In this document: positions 10,053 through 17,068 of the stretch, one piece after another
Numbering within the stretch: the stretch's first letter is position 1
Layout: the number at the start of each line of letters is the position of its first letter
Origin: JBDUDK01 sp040002995
Lineage (GTDB): Bacteria > Actinomycetota > Acidimicrobiia > Acidimicrobiales > Ilumatobacteraceae
Assembly: GCA_040002995.1 (NCBI GenBank)
Contig: JBDUDK010000039.1
Location: 1 to 18,202 of the forward strand
DNA length: 18,202 nt
Direction of reading: 5' to 3'
Position numbers and translations under genes: made by a program
The notes under the pieces: generated by a model
What the model saw: the letters and a program-made list of their open reading frames with translations, nothing else
The model's database searches: none
Told to the model about the DNA's origin: nothing

Positions 10053-11200
10053 CCATGCGCGGCGAAAAACCCGTCGGGTCCGCGGAGATCGCCGATTGGC
10101 GCGACGATCCGTGGGATCCGGTCGAGCAGGCCGCCGTCGCCGACTTCGAACCGCTACCGCGGCAGCGGCGGTGGCTGCGATGGGTGGTCTACGGCACGGC
10201 GGCGCTCGCGCTCGTGGCGATCGTCGCCCTGGGCGCCGTCGGTCTCTGGTACGCGCGTCAGGTGAACCCGCCGGGTGAACCGGGCGTCGCGCTCAACGTC
10301 GTGGTGGATACGGGGATGAATGTGAGTCAGCTCGCCGATCGTCTGCAGAGCGAAGGGATCATTACCAACGCCCGCGTGTTCCGCTTCTACATCAAGCGTC
10401 GAGGCGGCCTTGATCTTCAACCGGGCTACTACACGATCCGCAAGCATGAGTCGATGGGCCGGGTAGCCGCCATCCTCGAGACGCCGCCCTCGCAGACATT
10501 CACGAAGGTCACGTTCCCCGAAGGCTTCACGCTGCATCTCATGGCGAAGCGTCTCGCGAACACTGTCCCGCGACTGAACGAGAACGAGTTCCTCGCCGCG
10601 TCTGCGTCGGGCGAGATTCGTTCGCGCTTCGAGCCGGCGGAGGTGAGCAATCTCGAGGGGCTGCTCTTCCCCGACACCTACCAGGTGGCCGCGAACGAGA
10701 CCGCCGACTCCGTCGTGCGGCGCATGGTCAATCTCATGGACAGGGTGGCGGCGCAGCAGGGCATCGATGAGGCGCCCGACCGGTTGGGCGTCACGCCGTA
10801 TCAGGTCCTGGTGATCGCCTCGATCGTCGAACGGGAGGCCAAGGTCGACGAAGACCGCGGCAAGATCGCGAGGGTGATTTACAACCGCCTACGCGACGGC
10901 GAGCCCCTCCAGATCGACGCGACGGTGCTGTATGCGGCACCCGAGGGGACCACGAGCCTCACCCAGGAGCTGATCGACACGATCGACTCCCCGTACAACA
11001 CCTACAAAGTCGCCGGCCTGCCCCCTACACCCATCGCCATGCCCGGCAAGGCCTCCATCCGGGCCGCCCTGAACCCGACCGAGGGCGACTGGAAGTACTA
11101 CGTGCTGATCGACGCCGACGGCCACCACGCGTTCGCGACCACGTTCGCCGAGCACGAAGCGAACGTGGCCATCGCGCGGGCCAAGGGTCTTGTGCCGTGA
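10049..11200 (+). CDS. mltG: Endolytic murein transglycosylase MltG (YceG family)
   Basis: This 383-residue membrane-anchored enzyme cleaves nascent glycan strands and is thought to set strand length or release them during cell-wall synthesis. It has an acidic cytoplasmic N-terminus, a basic patch (PRQRRWLR, 37-44), one membrane helix (about 46-68) and an extracytoplasmic domain. That domain contains L-A-D-R-L-Q-S-E-G-I-I, FPEGFTLHLMAKRL and LEGLLFPDTYQV. The signature VIASIVEREAKVDED holds the catalytic Glu261, followed by ARVIYNRL, LQIDATVLYA and SPYNTYKVAGLPPTPI. GTG 10049 is chosen because it overlaps the ruvX stop as GTGA. ATG 10055 is an equally plausible alternative, and TTG 10028 is less likely. 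It is followed by aroE after 10 nt. Confidence 0.95.
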   Translation: MTMRGEKPVGSAEIADWRDDPWDPVEQAAVADFEPLPRQRRWLRWVVYGTAALALVAIVALGAVGLWYARQVNPPGEPGVALNVVVDTGMNVSQLADRLQSEGIITNARVFRFYIKRRGGLDLQPGYYTIRKHESMGRVAAILETPPSQTFTKVTFPEGFTLHLMAKRLANTVPRLNENEFLAASASGEIRSRFEPAEVSNLEGLLFPDTYQVAANETADSVVRRMVNLMDRVAAQQGIDEAPDRLGVTPYQVLVIASIVEREAKVDEDRGKIARVIYNRLRDGEPLQIDATVLYAAPEGTTSLTQELIDTIDSPYNTYKVAGLPPTPIAMPGKASIRAALNPTEGDWKYYVLIDADGHHAFATTFAEHEANVAIARAKGLVP

Positions 11201-11210
11201 GCGCCACTTC

Positions 11211-12041
11211 GTGAGGTTGCGGGCCACGACCACGCTCGCCGGCGTCATCGGCGAGCCCGTCCGTCACTCGCTGTCGCCCGTGTTGCACAACGCGGCGTTC
11301 GACGCGTTGGGCCTCGATTGGGCCTTCCTCGCGTTCGAGGTGCCCGCCGGTTGCGTCGGGCCGGCTCTCAACGGGGTCAGGGCCCTCGGCATCGCCGGGT
11401 TGTCGGTGACGATGCCGCACAAGGCGGCCGTCGCGGAGGCAGTCGACGAGTTGACTCCCGCGGCCGACACGTTGGGCGCGGTCAACTGTGTGGTGAACGA
11501 GCGGGGTCGGCTCATCGGGCACAACACCGACGGGCCGGGCTTCATCGATGCCCTGGCCCACGACGCCGGCTTCTCGGTGGCCGGGCGGTCGTGTGTGGTC
11601 CTTGGTGCCGGCGGCGCGGCACGCGCGGTGATCTGGGCGCTGGCCGAGTCCGGCGCGAGCGAAGTGGTGGTCGTGAACCGCACGATGAGCGCGGCCCAGA
11701 CGGCCGCCGCCCTCGCCGGCCCGGTCGGGAGCGTCGGCGACGTCTCGGCCGTTCGCGGCGCCGACCTCGTGGTCAACGCCACGTCGGTGGGCATGGGTGC
11801 GCCCGGCCATCTCCCCATCGACGCCGACCTGTTGGCCGCGCACCAGGTTGTGGCCGACCTCGTCTACCTACCCGTCGACACTGGCCTCTTGAAGGCGGCG
11901 CGGGCGGCCGGCGCCGTGGCCGTCGACGGCGTCGGCATGCTGGCTCATCAAGCGGCGCGGGCGTTTGCCCTCTGGACCGGCCAGACGGCGCCGATCGAGG
12001 TGATGATCACGGCGGCCCGCCACGAGTTGCGCAATGCTTGA
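11211..12041 (+). CDS. aroE: Shikimate dehydrogenase (NADP+)
   Basis: This 276-residue enzyme reduces 3-dehydroshikimate to shikimate. The substrate-binding domain has GEPVRHSLSPVLHN (14-27, with the paired serines), SVTMPHK with catalytic Lys71, and NTDG with Asp107. The Rossmann domain has VLGAGGAARAV (130-140) and NRT (156-158), the usual start of the NADPH-phosphate site, although the later Arg of NRTxxR is not evident. VNATSVGM follows, then the C-terminal HQAARAFALWTG. GTG 11211 is chosen because the conserved region starts ten residues later; TTG 11190 would overlap mltG by 11 nt. No clear SD is present. It is the last gene of the alaS operon and is separated from the other aro genes by the DUF4388-prepilin peptidase pair. 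Confidence 0.95.
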   Translation: MRLRATTTLAGVIGEPVRHSLSPVLHNAAFDALGLDWAFLAFEVPAGCVGPALNGVRALGIAGLSVTMPHKAAVAEAVDELTPAADTLGAVNCVVNERGRLIGHNTDGPGFIDALAHDAGFSVAGRSCVVLGAGGAARAVIWALAESGASEVVVVNRTMSAAQTAAALAGPVGSVGDVSAVRGADLVVNATSVGMGAPGHLPIDADLLAAHQVVADLVYLPVDTGLLKAARAAGAVAVDGVGMLAHQAARAFALWTGQTAPIEVMITAARHELRNA

Positions 12042-12060
12042 GCAAGTCTTGGAACACTCT

Positions 12061-12087
12061 TTAGGTCCCTTGGCCCATTGCCGATAG
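12061..12087 (+). promoter_or_regulatory. Candidate sigma-28 (FliA/WhiG-type) promoter of DUF4388-prepilin peptidase
   Basis: GCCGATAG at 12080-12087 matches 7 of 8 positions of the FliA/WhiG -10 consensus GCCGATAA. At exactly the consensus 11-nt spacing, TTAGGTCC (12061-12068) matches 4 of 8 positions of TAAAGTTT. Transcription would begin near 12094 and leave a leader of about 29 nt before the GTG at 12123. The 81-nt intergenic position after aroE supports a promoter here. The -35 half is weak, so the sigma assignment is tentative. Confidence 0.45.
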
Positions 12088-12110
12088 GGAGAGGTCGCTC
12101 CAGTCAGTAG

Positions 12111-12117
12111 AGGAAGG
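12111..12117 (+). promoter_or_regulatory. Shine-Dalgarno sequence deciding the DUF4388 GTG start
   Basis: AGGAAGG lies 5 nt before GTG 12123. It supports this start and a leadered transcript, in contrast to the SD-less starts of hisS, rarA, alaS and aroC. Confidence 0.7.
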
Positions 12118-12122
12118 TCGCC

Positions 12123-13160
12123 GTGGCCCTGCAAGGGACCCTCGATACGTTCGCACTACCCGACGTCCTCCGACTGCTCGCCTCCACGCGGAAAACGGGA
12201 CGCCTTCGCATCACCGCCAACCGTGGTTCGGGCAGCATCTGGCTCGACGGTGGCAGCGTGGTCGCGGCGAACGCGAGCTCGGCCAAGACCTCTGAACCTC
12301 TGCCGCTCGTAGTCTTCGAACTGCTCCGCCATCACGAGGGCTCGTTCATCTTCGAGCCCGAGGTCACCACCGCCGACGCGGGTGCCCCGGTCGAGATCGA
12401 CGGGATCCTGCGCGATGCCGAGCGTCTGTTGGCCGAGTGGCTCGAGATTGAAGCGGTCGTTCCGTCGCTCGAGGCGTTCGTCACTCTCTCACCCACGCTG
12501 CCGCGCGCCGAGATGGTCGTCGATGCCGAGCGGTGGAAGGTCGTGGTGGCCGCGGGCGGTGGTGCCACGGTCCGCCAGCTCGGTGCCGCCCTTGCGCTCA
12601 GCGAGATCGAAGTGAGCCGGGCCGTAAAGGACGTCGTCGAGGCGGGCCTGTTGCGCATTCAACCGGCAGTCGTCGGCGCGGTGGCGCCGCCCGCGCCCAC
12701 GTTCGAGGCCCCACCGCCCAACGTCGCGCCAGCGCCGTCCGCCCCGCCCGTCGCCCCGAGGTCGGCGCCCGCGCCCGCCGAAGACGAGCGCGCCGTGTTC
12801 GCCCGCATCGGTGAGCCGGTCGGACCCATGCCCGCTGGACCCATGCCCGCTGAAGAGCCGATCGTCGATGTGTCGACCGGCGCTACCGGTGCCGTGTCTA
12901 CAGGCGCGCCGCTCGGCATAGAGATTCCCGGCTCACCCGCCACATGGCAACCGCAGACGGGCAAGGACACCGAGGACGACGACGACTTGCTCCGGGCCCT
13001 GGGGAACCTCACACCGCAGGCGGCTCGGGCGATCGCGGCGGCCGCGCAGGCCACCACCGACGCTGAGCGCGATGCCGCCCTCGATCAGGCCATTGCCGCG
13101 AACCACGAGCCCCTCGATCGCGGCCTCCTCATGCGCTTCCTGTCGTCGGTCAAGCAGTAA
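12123..13160 (+). CDS. DUF4388 (PATAN-like) domain protein with proline-rich linker
   Basis: This 345-residue cytoplasmic protein opens with a DUF4388-type domain (about 3-110). It begins LQGTLDTFALPDVLRLLAST and has the typical K-T-G-R-L-R-I strand, then GSGSIWLDGGSVVAA. DUF4388 is related to the PatA N-terminal (PATAN) fold seen in response regulators and motility proteins. A helical region (about 130-180) resembles a winged helix (T-V-R-Q-L-G-A-A-L-A-L-S-E-I-E-V). Residues 185-285 are a low-complexity Pro/Ala linker with internal repeats, and the C-terminus (286-345) is alpha-helical and acidic. No enzyme motif is seen. It lies 5 nt ahead of a prepilin peptidase and behind a sigma-28-like promoter, so a role in type IV pilus control is inferred, not shown. 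Confidence 0.85.
   Translation: MALQGTLDTFALPDVLRLLASTRKTGRLRITANRGSGSIWLDGGSVVAANASSAKTSEPLPLVVFELLRHHEGSFIFEPEVTTADAGAPVEIDGILRDAERLLAEWLEIEAVVPSLEAFVTLSPTLPRAEMVVDAERWKVVVAAGGGATVRQLGAALALSEIEVSRAVKDVVEAGLLRIQPAVVGAVAPPAPTFEAPPPNVAPAPSAPPVAPRSAPAPAEDERAVFARIGEPVGPMPAGPMPAEEPIVDVSTGATGAVSTGAPLGIEIPGSPATWQPQTGKDTEDDDDLLRALGNLTPQAARAIAAAAQATTDAERDAALDQAIAANHEPLDRGLLMRFLSSVKQ
12822..12851 (+). repeat. Perfect 15-bp tandem duplication in the DUF4388 linker
   Basis: GGACCCATGCCCGCT occurs twice back to back and encodes GPMPA-GPMPA (residues 234-243). It keeps the reading frame. A related amino-acid repeat (VSTGA at 250-254 and 257-261) follows within 25 residues, so this linker appears to expand by slippage. 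Confidence 0.9.
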
Positions 13161-13165
13161 CGCCC

Positions 13166-13912
13166 ATGGACACCGGATTGGTCTTCGGCTGTGCCGTCGC
13201 GGGCCTCGTGGTCGGTGCGGCGCTCGACGGACCGATCGCCCGCTTGCCCATCGACGAACGCGACGGACGGCGCGGCCTTTTCACCCCGCGCTGTCACCAG
13301 TGCGCGGCCGTCTCTCCCCGCACTCTCATACCGCTCGTGCGGCTGCCGTGCCGCGTATGCGGCGCCCGGCCCGTGTTCCGCACGCTCGCCGTCGAGGTGA
13401 TGACCGCCGCCCTCTTCGCGGGGTGTGCGTTCCGCCTTGGCACTCGCCTCGCGCTCGTGGCGTTCCTCTTCCTCGCCGCGGTGGTCGTCGTTGTGGCGTT
13501 CATCGACATCGACCATCACCGCATCCCCGACCGGGTCACGTTCCCGAGCCTGCTCGTGAGCGCGATCCTGATAACGGGCACGTCGATCGCCGCCGGCCAC
13601 CCTCATTCGCTTCTCGATGCCGCGCTGGGCGCGCTCGCGTTCTCCTGCATCCTCTGCGTGTTCCACGTGATCTCGCCCGCAGGCATGGGCTTCGGCGACG
13701 TGAAGCTCGGGCTGCTGTTGGGCCTGTATCTCGGCTGGATCTCGATGCAGCTCGTGATCTGGGGACTGCTCATTGGGTCGCTCATCGGCGTGGTGATCGG
13801 CGTCGGCGTCGCGGCCGCCCGTCACGACCGCAAGACCGCGTTCCCGTTTGGGCCGGCGCTCGGCGTCGGCACGATGGTCGCGGTCGTGCTCGCCCCCCAT
13901 CTCATCAGCTAG
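13166..13912 (+). CDS. Type IV prepilin peptidase / N-methyltransferase (A24 family)
   Basis: This 248-residue polytopic inner-membrane aspartyl protease cleaves leader peptides of type IV prepilins or related pseudopilins and usually methylates the new N-terminus. The N-terminal methyltransferase-like domain has two CxxC pairs (Cys43, Cys46, Cys62, Cys65), the zinc-binding tetracysteine site of full-length PilD-type enzymes. The peptidase domain has FIDIDHHRIPD with catalytic Asp114 and GMGFGDVKLG with catalytic Asp178, plus the late FPFGPAL motif. About seven to eight hydrophobic segments are present. It starts 5 nt after the DUF4388 stop, so the two are co-transcribed. A prepilin peptidase gene between aroE and aroC also occurs in mycobacteria, as I recall. 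No pilin gene is in the window, so its substrates must be encoded elsewhere. Confidence 0.93.
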   Translation: MDTGLVFGCAVAGLVVGAALDGPIARLPIDERDGRRGLFTPRCHQCAAVSPRTLIPLVRLPCRVCGARPVFRTLAVEVMTAALFAGCAFRLGTRLALVAFLFLAAVVVVVAFIDIDHHRIPDRVTFPSLLVSAILITGTSIAAGHPHSLLDAALGALAFSCILCVFHVISPAGMGFGDVKLGLLLGLYLGWISMQLVIWGLLIGSLIGVVIGVGVAAARHDRKTAFPFGPALGVGTMVAVVLAPHLIS

Positions 13913-13925
13913 CTCAGCAGTGGCC

Positions 13926-13934
13926 CGGTACGCT
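13926..13934 (+). promoter_or_regulatory. Putative -10 promoter element of the aroC operon
   Basis: CGGTACGCT contains TACGCT at 13929-13934. It lies 8 nt before the aroC ATG (13943), predicting a leader of about 2 nt. It falls in the 30-nt gap after the prepilin peptidase gene, so the aroC operon can be transcribed independently of the pilus pair. No -35 or SD is seen. Confidence 0.5.
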
Positions 13935-13942
13935 CGCTCCGG

Positions 13943-15094
13943 ATGTTGCGCTTCCTGACCGCCGGGGAATCCCACGGCCAAGCTCTTGTCGTCATCGTCG
14001 AGGGACTTCCCGCGGGCCTCGAGATCACGGCGGAAGAGGTCACCGGCGAGCTCGCCCGTCGCCGCCTCGGCTATGGCCGCGGGCCTCGGATGCGCTTCGA
14101 AGCCGACGAGATCAAGTTGTTGGGCGGCATACGTCACGGCCGCACGCTCGGCTCGCCGGTGGCGATCGAGATCGCCAATACCGAATGGCCCAAGTGGATC
14201 GAGGAGATGTCCCCCGCGCCAGGGGCGACGAACAAGCCACTCACGCAACCCCGCCCCGGTCACGCCGACCTGACGGGGATGCAGAAGTATGGCTTCTCCG
14301 ACGCCCGCGATGTGCTCGAGCGGGCGTCGGCCCGAGAGACCGCCGCGCGCGTCGCGGCTGGTGCGCTGGCCAAGAAGCTGCTCTCCCTCCTCGGCACGCA
14401 GATCCTCTCGCACGTGATCCAGCTCGGCGCAGCCCGCTCGAAAGCGGTGATACGTCCGGCGCCGTCCGATGTCTCGCGAGTCGACGAGTCGTCGGTGCGT
14501 TGCTTTGACCCTGTGGCCGAGGAGGAGATGGTCGCGGAGATCGAAGCCGCCGCGCGCGACGGTGACTCGCTCGGTGGCCTCGTAGAGGTGCTCGCCTACG
14601 ACGTACCCGTTGGGCTCGGCAGCCATGTCCACTGGGACCGCAAGCTCGACGGTCTCCTGGCCCAAGCGGTGATGAGCATCCAGGCCGTGAAGGGGGTCGA
14701 GATCGGCGACGGATTCGAGGTTGCCGGCCGCCGCGGGTCGGCCGCCCACGATCCGATCGTGTGGGACGACGACGCCGGAGAGTTCCGGCGCGAATCGACG
14801 CTCGCGGGCGGCACCGAGGGCGGCATGAGCACCGGCGAGTTGCTCGTGGTGCGGGCGGCCATGAAGCCGCTCGCGACGCTGAACCGCCCAGTGCTCAAGA
14901 CGGTCGATGTCGTGAGCAAGGAGTCGACGGTCTCATTCAAGGAACGCACCGACGTCACCGCCGTCCCTGCTATGGGGGTGGTCGCCGAGACGATGGTGGC
15001 GCTCGTGTTGGCCGGCGAAGCTCTTCGCAAGTTCGGTGGCGATTCTGTGGCCGAGTTCAGCCGCAACGCGGCCGGCTACCGCGACTCGCTGTGA
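13943..15094 (+). CDS. aroC: Chorismate synthase
   Basis: This 383-residue flavoenzyme converts 5-enolpyruvylshikimate-3-phosphate to chorismate using reduced FMN, the last step of the shikimate pathway. The N-terminus is RFLTAGESHGQAL (GESHG at 8-12). Further motifs are RRRLGYGRGPRM, QPRPGHADLTGMQKYGF, ERASARETAARVAAGA, GGTEGGMSTGE and RTDVTAVPAMGVVAE. These cover the three family signatures, and length is normal (360-400). ATG 13943 is directly preceded by a -10-like motif and has no SD. Its TGA overlaps the aroK GTG as GTGA, making it the head of an aroC-aroK-aroB-aroQ-peptidase-efp transcript. Confidence 0.97.
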   Translation: MLRFLTAGESHGQALVVIVEGLPAGLEITAEEVTGELARRRLGYGRGPRMRFEADEIKLLGGIRHGRTLGSPVAIEIANTEWPKWIEEMSPAPGATNKPLTQPRPGHADLTGMQKYGFSDARDVLERASARETAARVAAGALAKKLLSLLGTQILSHVIQLGAARSKAVIRPAPSDVSRVDESSVRCFDPVAEEEMVAEIEAAARDGDSLGGLVEVLAYDVPVGLGSHVHWDRKLDGLLAQAVMSIQAVKGVEIGDGFEVAGRRGSAAHDPIVWDDDAGEFRRESTLAGGTEGGMSTGELLVVRAAMKPLATLNRPVLKTVDVVSKESTVSFKERTDVTAVPAMGVVAETMVALVLAGEALRKFGGDSVAEFSRNAAGYRDSL

Positions 15095-15606
15095 GCGATC
15101 GCGGCCCGATCGTGCTCGTGGGAATGATGGGCGCCGGCAAGACAACGGTCGGGCGCGCGCTCGCCGCGCGTCTCGGCGTCGACTTCATCGACACCGACGA
15201 CCTCGTGTCGGTTTCGGCCGGTTGCTCGATACGGGAACTCTTCGAACGTCACGGCGAGGCCCACTTCCGCCGGGTCGAGTCGTCGGTGCTTGAAGAGGTA
15301 CTCGGCGCGATCACGTCAGGTGTCATTGGCTGTGGCGGAGGCGTCGTGACCGCGGATCCGAACCGCCGGCTTCTGAAGGACGCCCGCGTCACGGTGGTGT
15401 GGCTGCGCGCCACTCCCTCCTCGCTCGCCGAACGCCTCGATGGTGACAGTGATCGTCCTCTGCTCGACGGCGACGTGTCGGAACGACTGAACGCGCTGTC
15501 GGCTGAACGCGGCACGTGGTACGCCGACGTCGCCGACGTCGTCGTCGACGTCGATGATCGCTCGATCGACCACATCGTCGACGAGATCCTCGAGGCGGGC
15601 ACGTGA
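15091..15606 (+). CDS. aroK: Shikimate kinase
   Basis: This 171-residue P-loop kinase phosphorylates shikimate at the 3-position with ATP. It begins MSDRGPIVLVGMMGAGKTT, with Walker A at 11-19. Asp34 and Asp36 (FIDTDD) are the Mg- and shikimate-binding positions. An arginine of FRRVES (60-61), GGG (82-84) and the lid arginine in DRPLL complete the site, and RGTWYADVAD is the late nucleotide-proximal motif. GTG 15091 is chosen because it overlaps the aroC stop as GTGA and gives the standard N-terminus; the frame is open further upstream but only inside aroC. Near the C-terminus a GACGTC-rich stretch (15532-15552) encodes an ADVADVVVDVDD run. Its end overlaps aroB by 4 nt. Confidence 0.96.
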   Translation: MSDRGPIVLVGMMGAGKTTVGRALAARLGVDFIDTDDLVSVSAGCSIRELFERHGEAHFRRVESSVLEEVLGAITSGVIGCGGGVVTADPNRRLLKDARVTVVWLRATPSSLAERLDGDSDRPLLDGDVSERLNALSAERGTWYADVADVVVDVDDRSIDHIVDEILEAGT

Positions 15607-16625
15607 TCACCGTTCCCGTCCGCCTTGCCGAACATGGCTACGACGTCGTCGTCGGTGCCGGGGCTCGCGAAGCTCTCCCGGACGTGATCCCGCCGCGGGC
15701 CAGGCGGGTCGCCGTGGTCACTCAAGCGGCGATCCCGCTGGAGGTCGAACCCGGACGTGACCACCGAGTGTTCGTGATCGGCGGGGGAGAGACTGCCAAG
15801 TCACTCACCACCGTCGAGGGACTCTGCCGCGACTTCACGCGATTCGGCCTCACGCGAGGCGATGTGGTGGTTTCTGTCGGCGGCGGCGTGGTCACCGATG
15901 TGGCCGGCTTCGCCGCCGCGATCTACCACAGGGGCGTTGCGGTGGTGCATGTCGCGACGACGTTGCTGGCGATGGTCGACGCCGCGATCGGCGGCAAGAC
16001 GGGTGTGAACCTCCCCGAGGGCAAGAACCTCGTGGGCGCGTTCTGGCAACCGGTAGCTGTTTTATGCGATACCGACGCGCTCGCCACGCTGCCGCCACGG
16101 GAGTACCGCAGCGGCCTGGGCGAGATGGCCAAGTACCACTTCCTCACGGGCGAGGACCTCATGGCCATGCCGCTCGACGAGCGCATCGCGCGTTGCGTCG
16201 CGATCAAGGCCGTGGTCGTCGCCGACGACGAGCGCGAGGAGATCGGAGCGAGCGGCAGCGCCGGGCGCGCTGTGCTCAACTACGGGCACACTCTGGCCCA
16301 CGCGCTCGAGGTCGGGGGCCGTTTCGACCTACGTCACGGCGAAGCGGTCGCCATCGGTTTGGTGTTCGCGGCGGAGCTGGCGTGGGTTCTCGGGCGCATC
16401 GACTCCGACCGGGTGCGCGCCCATCGATCGGTGCTGGGGGCCTACGACCTTCCGCAGGCGTTGCCCTCGGATGTCGACCTCGACGAGCTCATCGTGTTGA
16501 TGGGCCGCGACAAGAAGGCGGTCGACGGTTTGACCCTCGTGCTCGACGGGCCCGACGGGGCGACGTTGGTGGGCGGGGTCGAACGGTCGGACCTCCTCGC
16601 CGCGTTCGCGAGGATGGAGACGTGA
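15603..16625 (+). CDS. aroB: 3-Dehydroquinate synthase
   Basis: This NAD- and metal-dependent enzyme converts DAHP to 3-dehydroquinate, the second shikimate-pathway step. It has 340 residues, slightly short of the usual 350-370, mainly through a compact N-terminus. Motifs are GGGETAKSL, SVGGGVVTDVAGFAAAIYHR, TTLLAMVDAAIGGKTGVN and GKNLVGAFWQP. The probable metal ligands are Glu174 (GEMAKY), His229 (NYGHTLAHALE) and His245 (RHGEAVAIG). MGRDKKA follows in the C-terminal domain. The GTG start overlaps aroK as GTGA and its own stop overlaps aroQ as GTGA. The product feeds directly into AroQ, encoded next. Confidence 0.97.
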   Translation: MITVPVRLAEHGYDVVVGAGAREALPDVIPPRARRVAVVTQAAIPLEVEPGRDHRVFVIGGGETAKSLTTVEGLCRDFTRFGLTRGDVVVSVGGGVVTDVAGFAAAIYHRGVAVVHVATTLLAMVDAAIGGKTGVNLPEGKNLVGAFWQPVAVLCDTDALATLPPREYRSGLGEMAKYHFLTGEDLMAMPLDERIARCVAIKAVVVADDEREEIGASGSAGRAVLNYGHTLAHALEVGGRFDLRHGEAVAIGLVFAAELAWVLGRIDSDRVRAHRSVLGAYDLPQALPSDVDLDELIVLMGRDKKAVDGLTLVLDGPDGATLVGGVERSDLLAAFARMET

Positions 16626-17068
16626 CCGCGCCGCTCGTGCTGCTGCTCCATGGGCCGAACCTCAACCTGCTCGGCGAGCGCGAGCCTGCCGTCTACGGCA
16701 CCGACTCGCTCGCCGACTATGTCGCAACCTCGGAAGCCGCCGCCACCGCTGCAGGCCTGACGGTCGAGGCGTTCCAGTCCAACCATGAGGGCGACCTCGT
16801 CGATGCTATCCACGGCGCTCGAGGCCGGTGCGCGGCGGTCGTTATCAATGCCGGGGCGTTGACGCACTACGCGTGGAGCCTTCACGATGCCCTTGCCGCG
16901 TTCGACGGACCGGTGATCGAGGTGCACATCTCCAACCCCAACGCGCGCGAGCCGTGGCGGCACACGAGTGTCGTGTCGCCCGTCGCCACGGGCACGATCC
17001 TCGGACTCCGCCGCCACGGCTACGAACTCGCGTTCCAAGCCGTCGGCCGTCTGCTCGGGACGTCGTGA
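16622..17068 (+). CDS. aroQ: 3-Dehydroquinate dehydratase, type II
   Basis: This 148-residue dodecamer-type dehydratase converts 3-dehydroquinate to 3-dehydroshikimate. It begins HGPNLNLLGEREPAVYG from His10, with Arg20 and the catalytic Tyr25. SNHEGDLVDAIH follows. The substrate loop INAGALTHYAWSLHDAL differs from the more common INPGAYTHTS version, and EVHISN carries the catalytic His. The segment after it reads NAREPWRHTSVVSPVATG, where many homologues have HARE. These variations leave the catalytic residues intact, so the enzyme should be active. The GTG start is in a GTGA overlap with aroB. The stop overlaps the next gene's start. Confidence 0.96.
   Translation: MTAPLVLLLHGPNLNLLGEREPAVYGTDSLADYVATSEAAATAAGLTVEAFQSNHEGDLVDAIHGARGRCAAVVINAGALTHYAWSLHDALAAFDGPVIEVHISNPNAREPWRHTSVVSPVATGTILGLRRHGYELAFQAVGRLLGTS

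Noticed and set aside
13072..14508. A 478-codon plus-strand open frame spanning the end of the DUF4388 gene, the peptidase and aroC
   Set aside because: It crosses three real genes in a different frame and is arginine/proline-rich without motifs.
13085..14749. A 554-codon minus-strand open frame opposite the prepilin peptidase and aroC
   Set aside because: It lies opposite genes with unmistakable family motifs, and its composition (long Arg, Asp, His and Glu runs) is typical of antisense frames in high-GC DNA.
15532..15552. Short GACGTC-rich repetitive stretch near the end of aroK
   Set aside because: It encodes a plausible ADVADVVVDV strand in the expected place after the RGTWY motif and is too short and degenerate to be a repeat element.
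16049..16057. CGGTAGCTG inside aroB, close to the operon promoter motif
   Set aside because: It lacks the T at position 9, so there is no TANNNT hexamer, and no start codon follows at the right distance.
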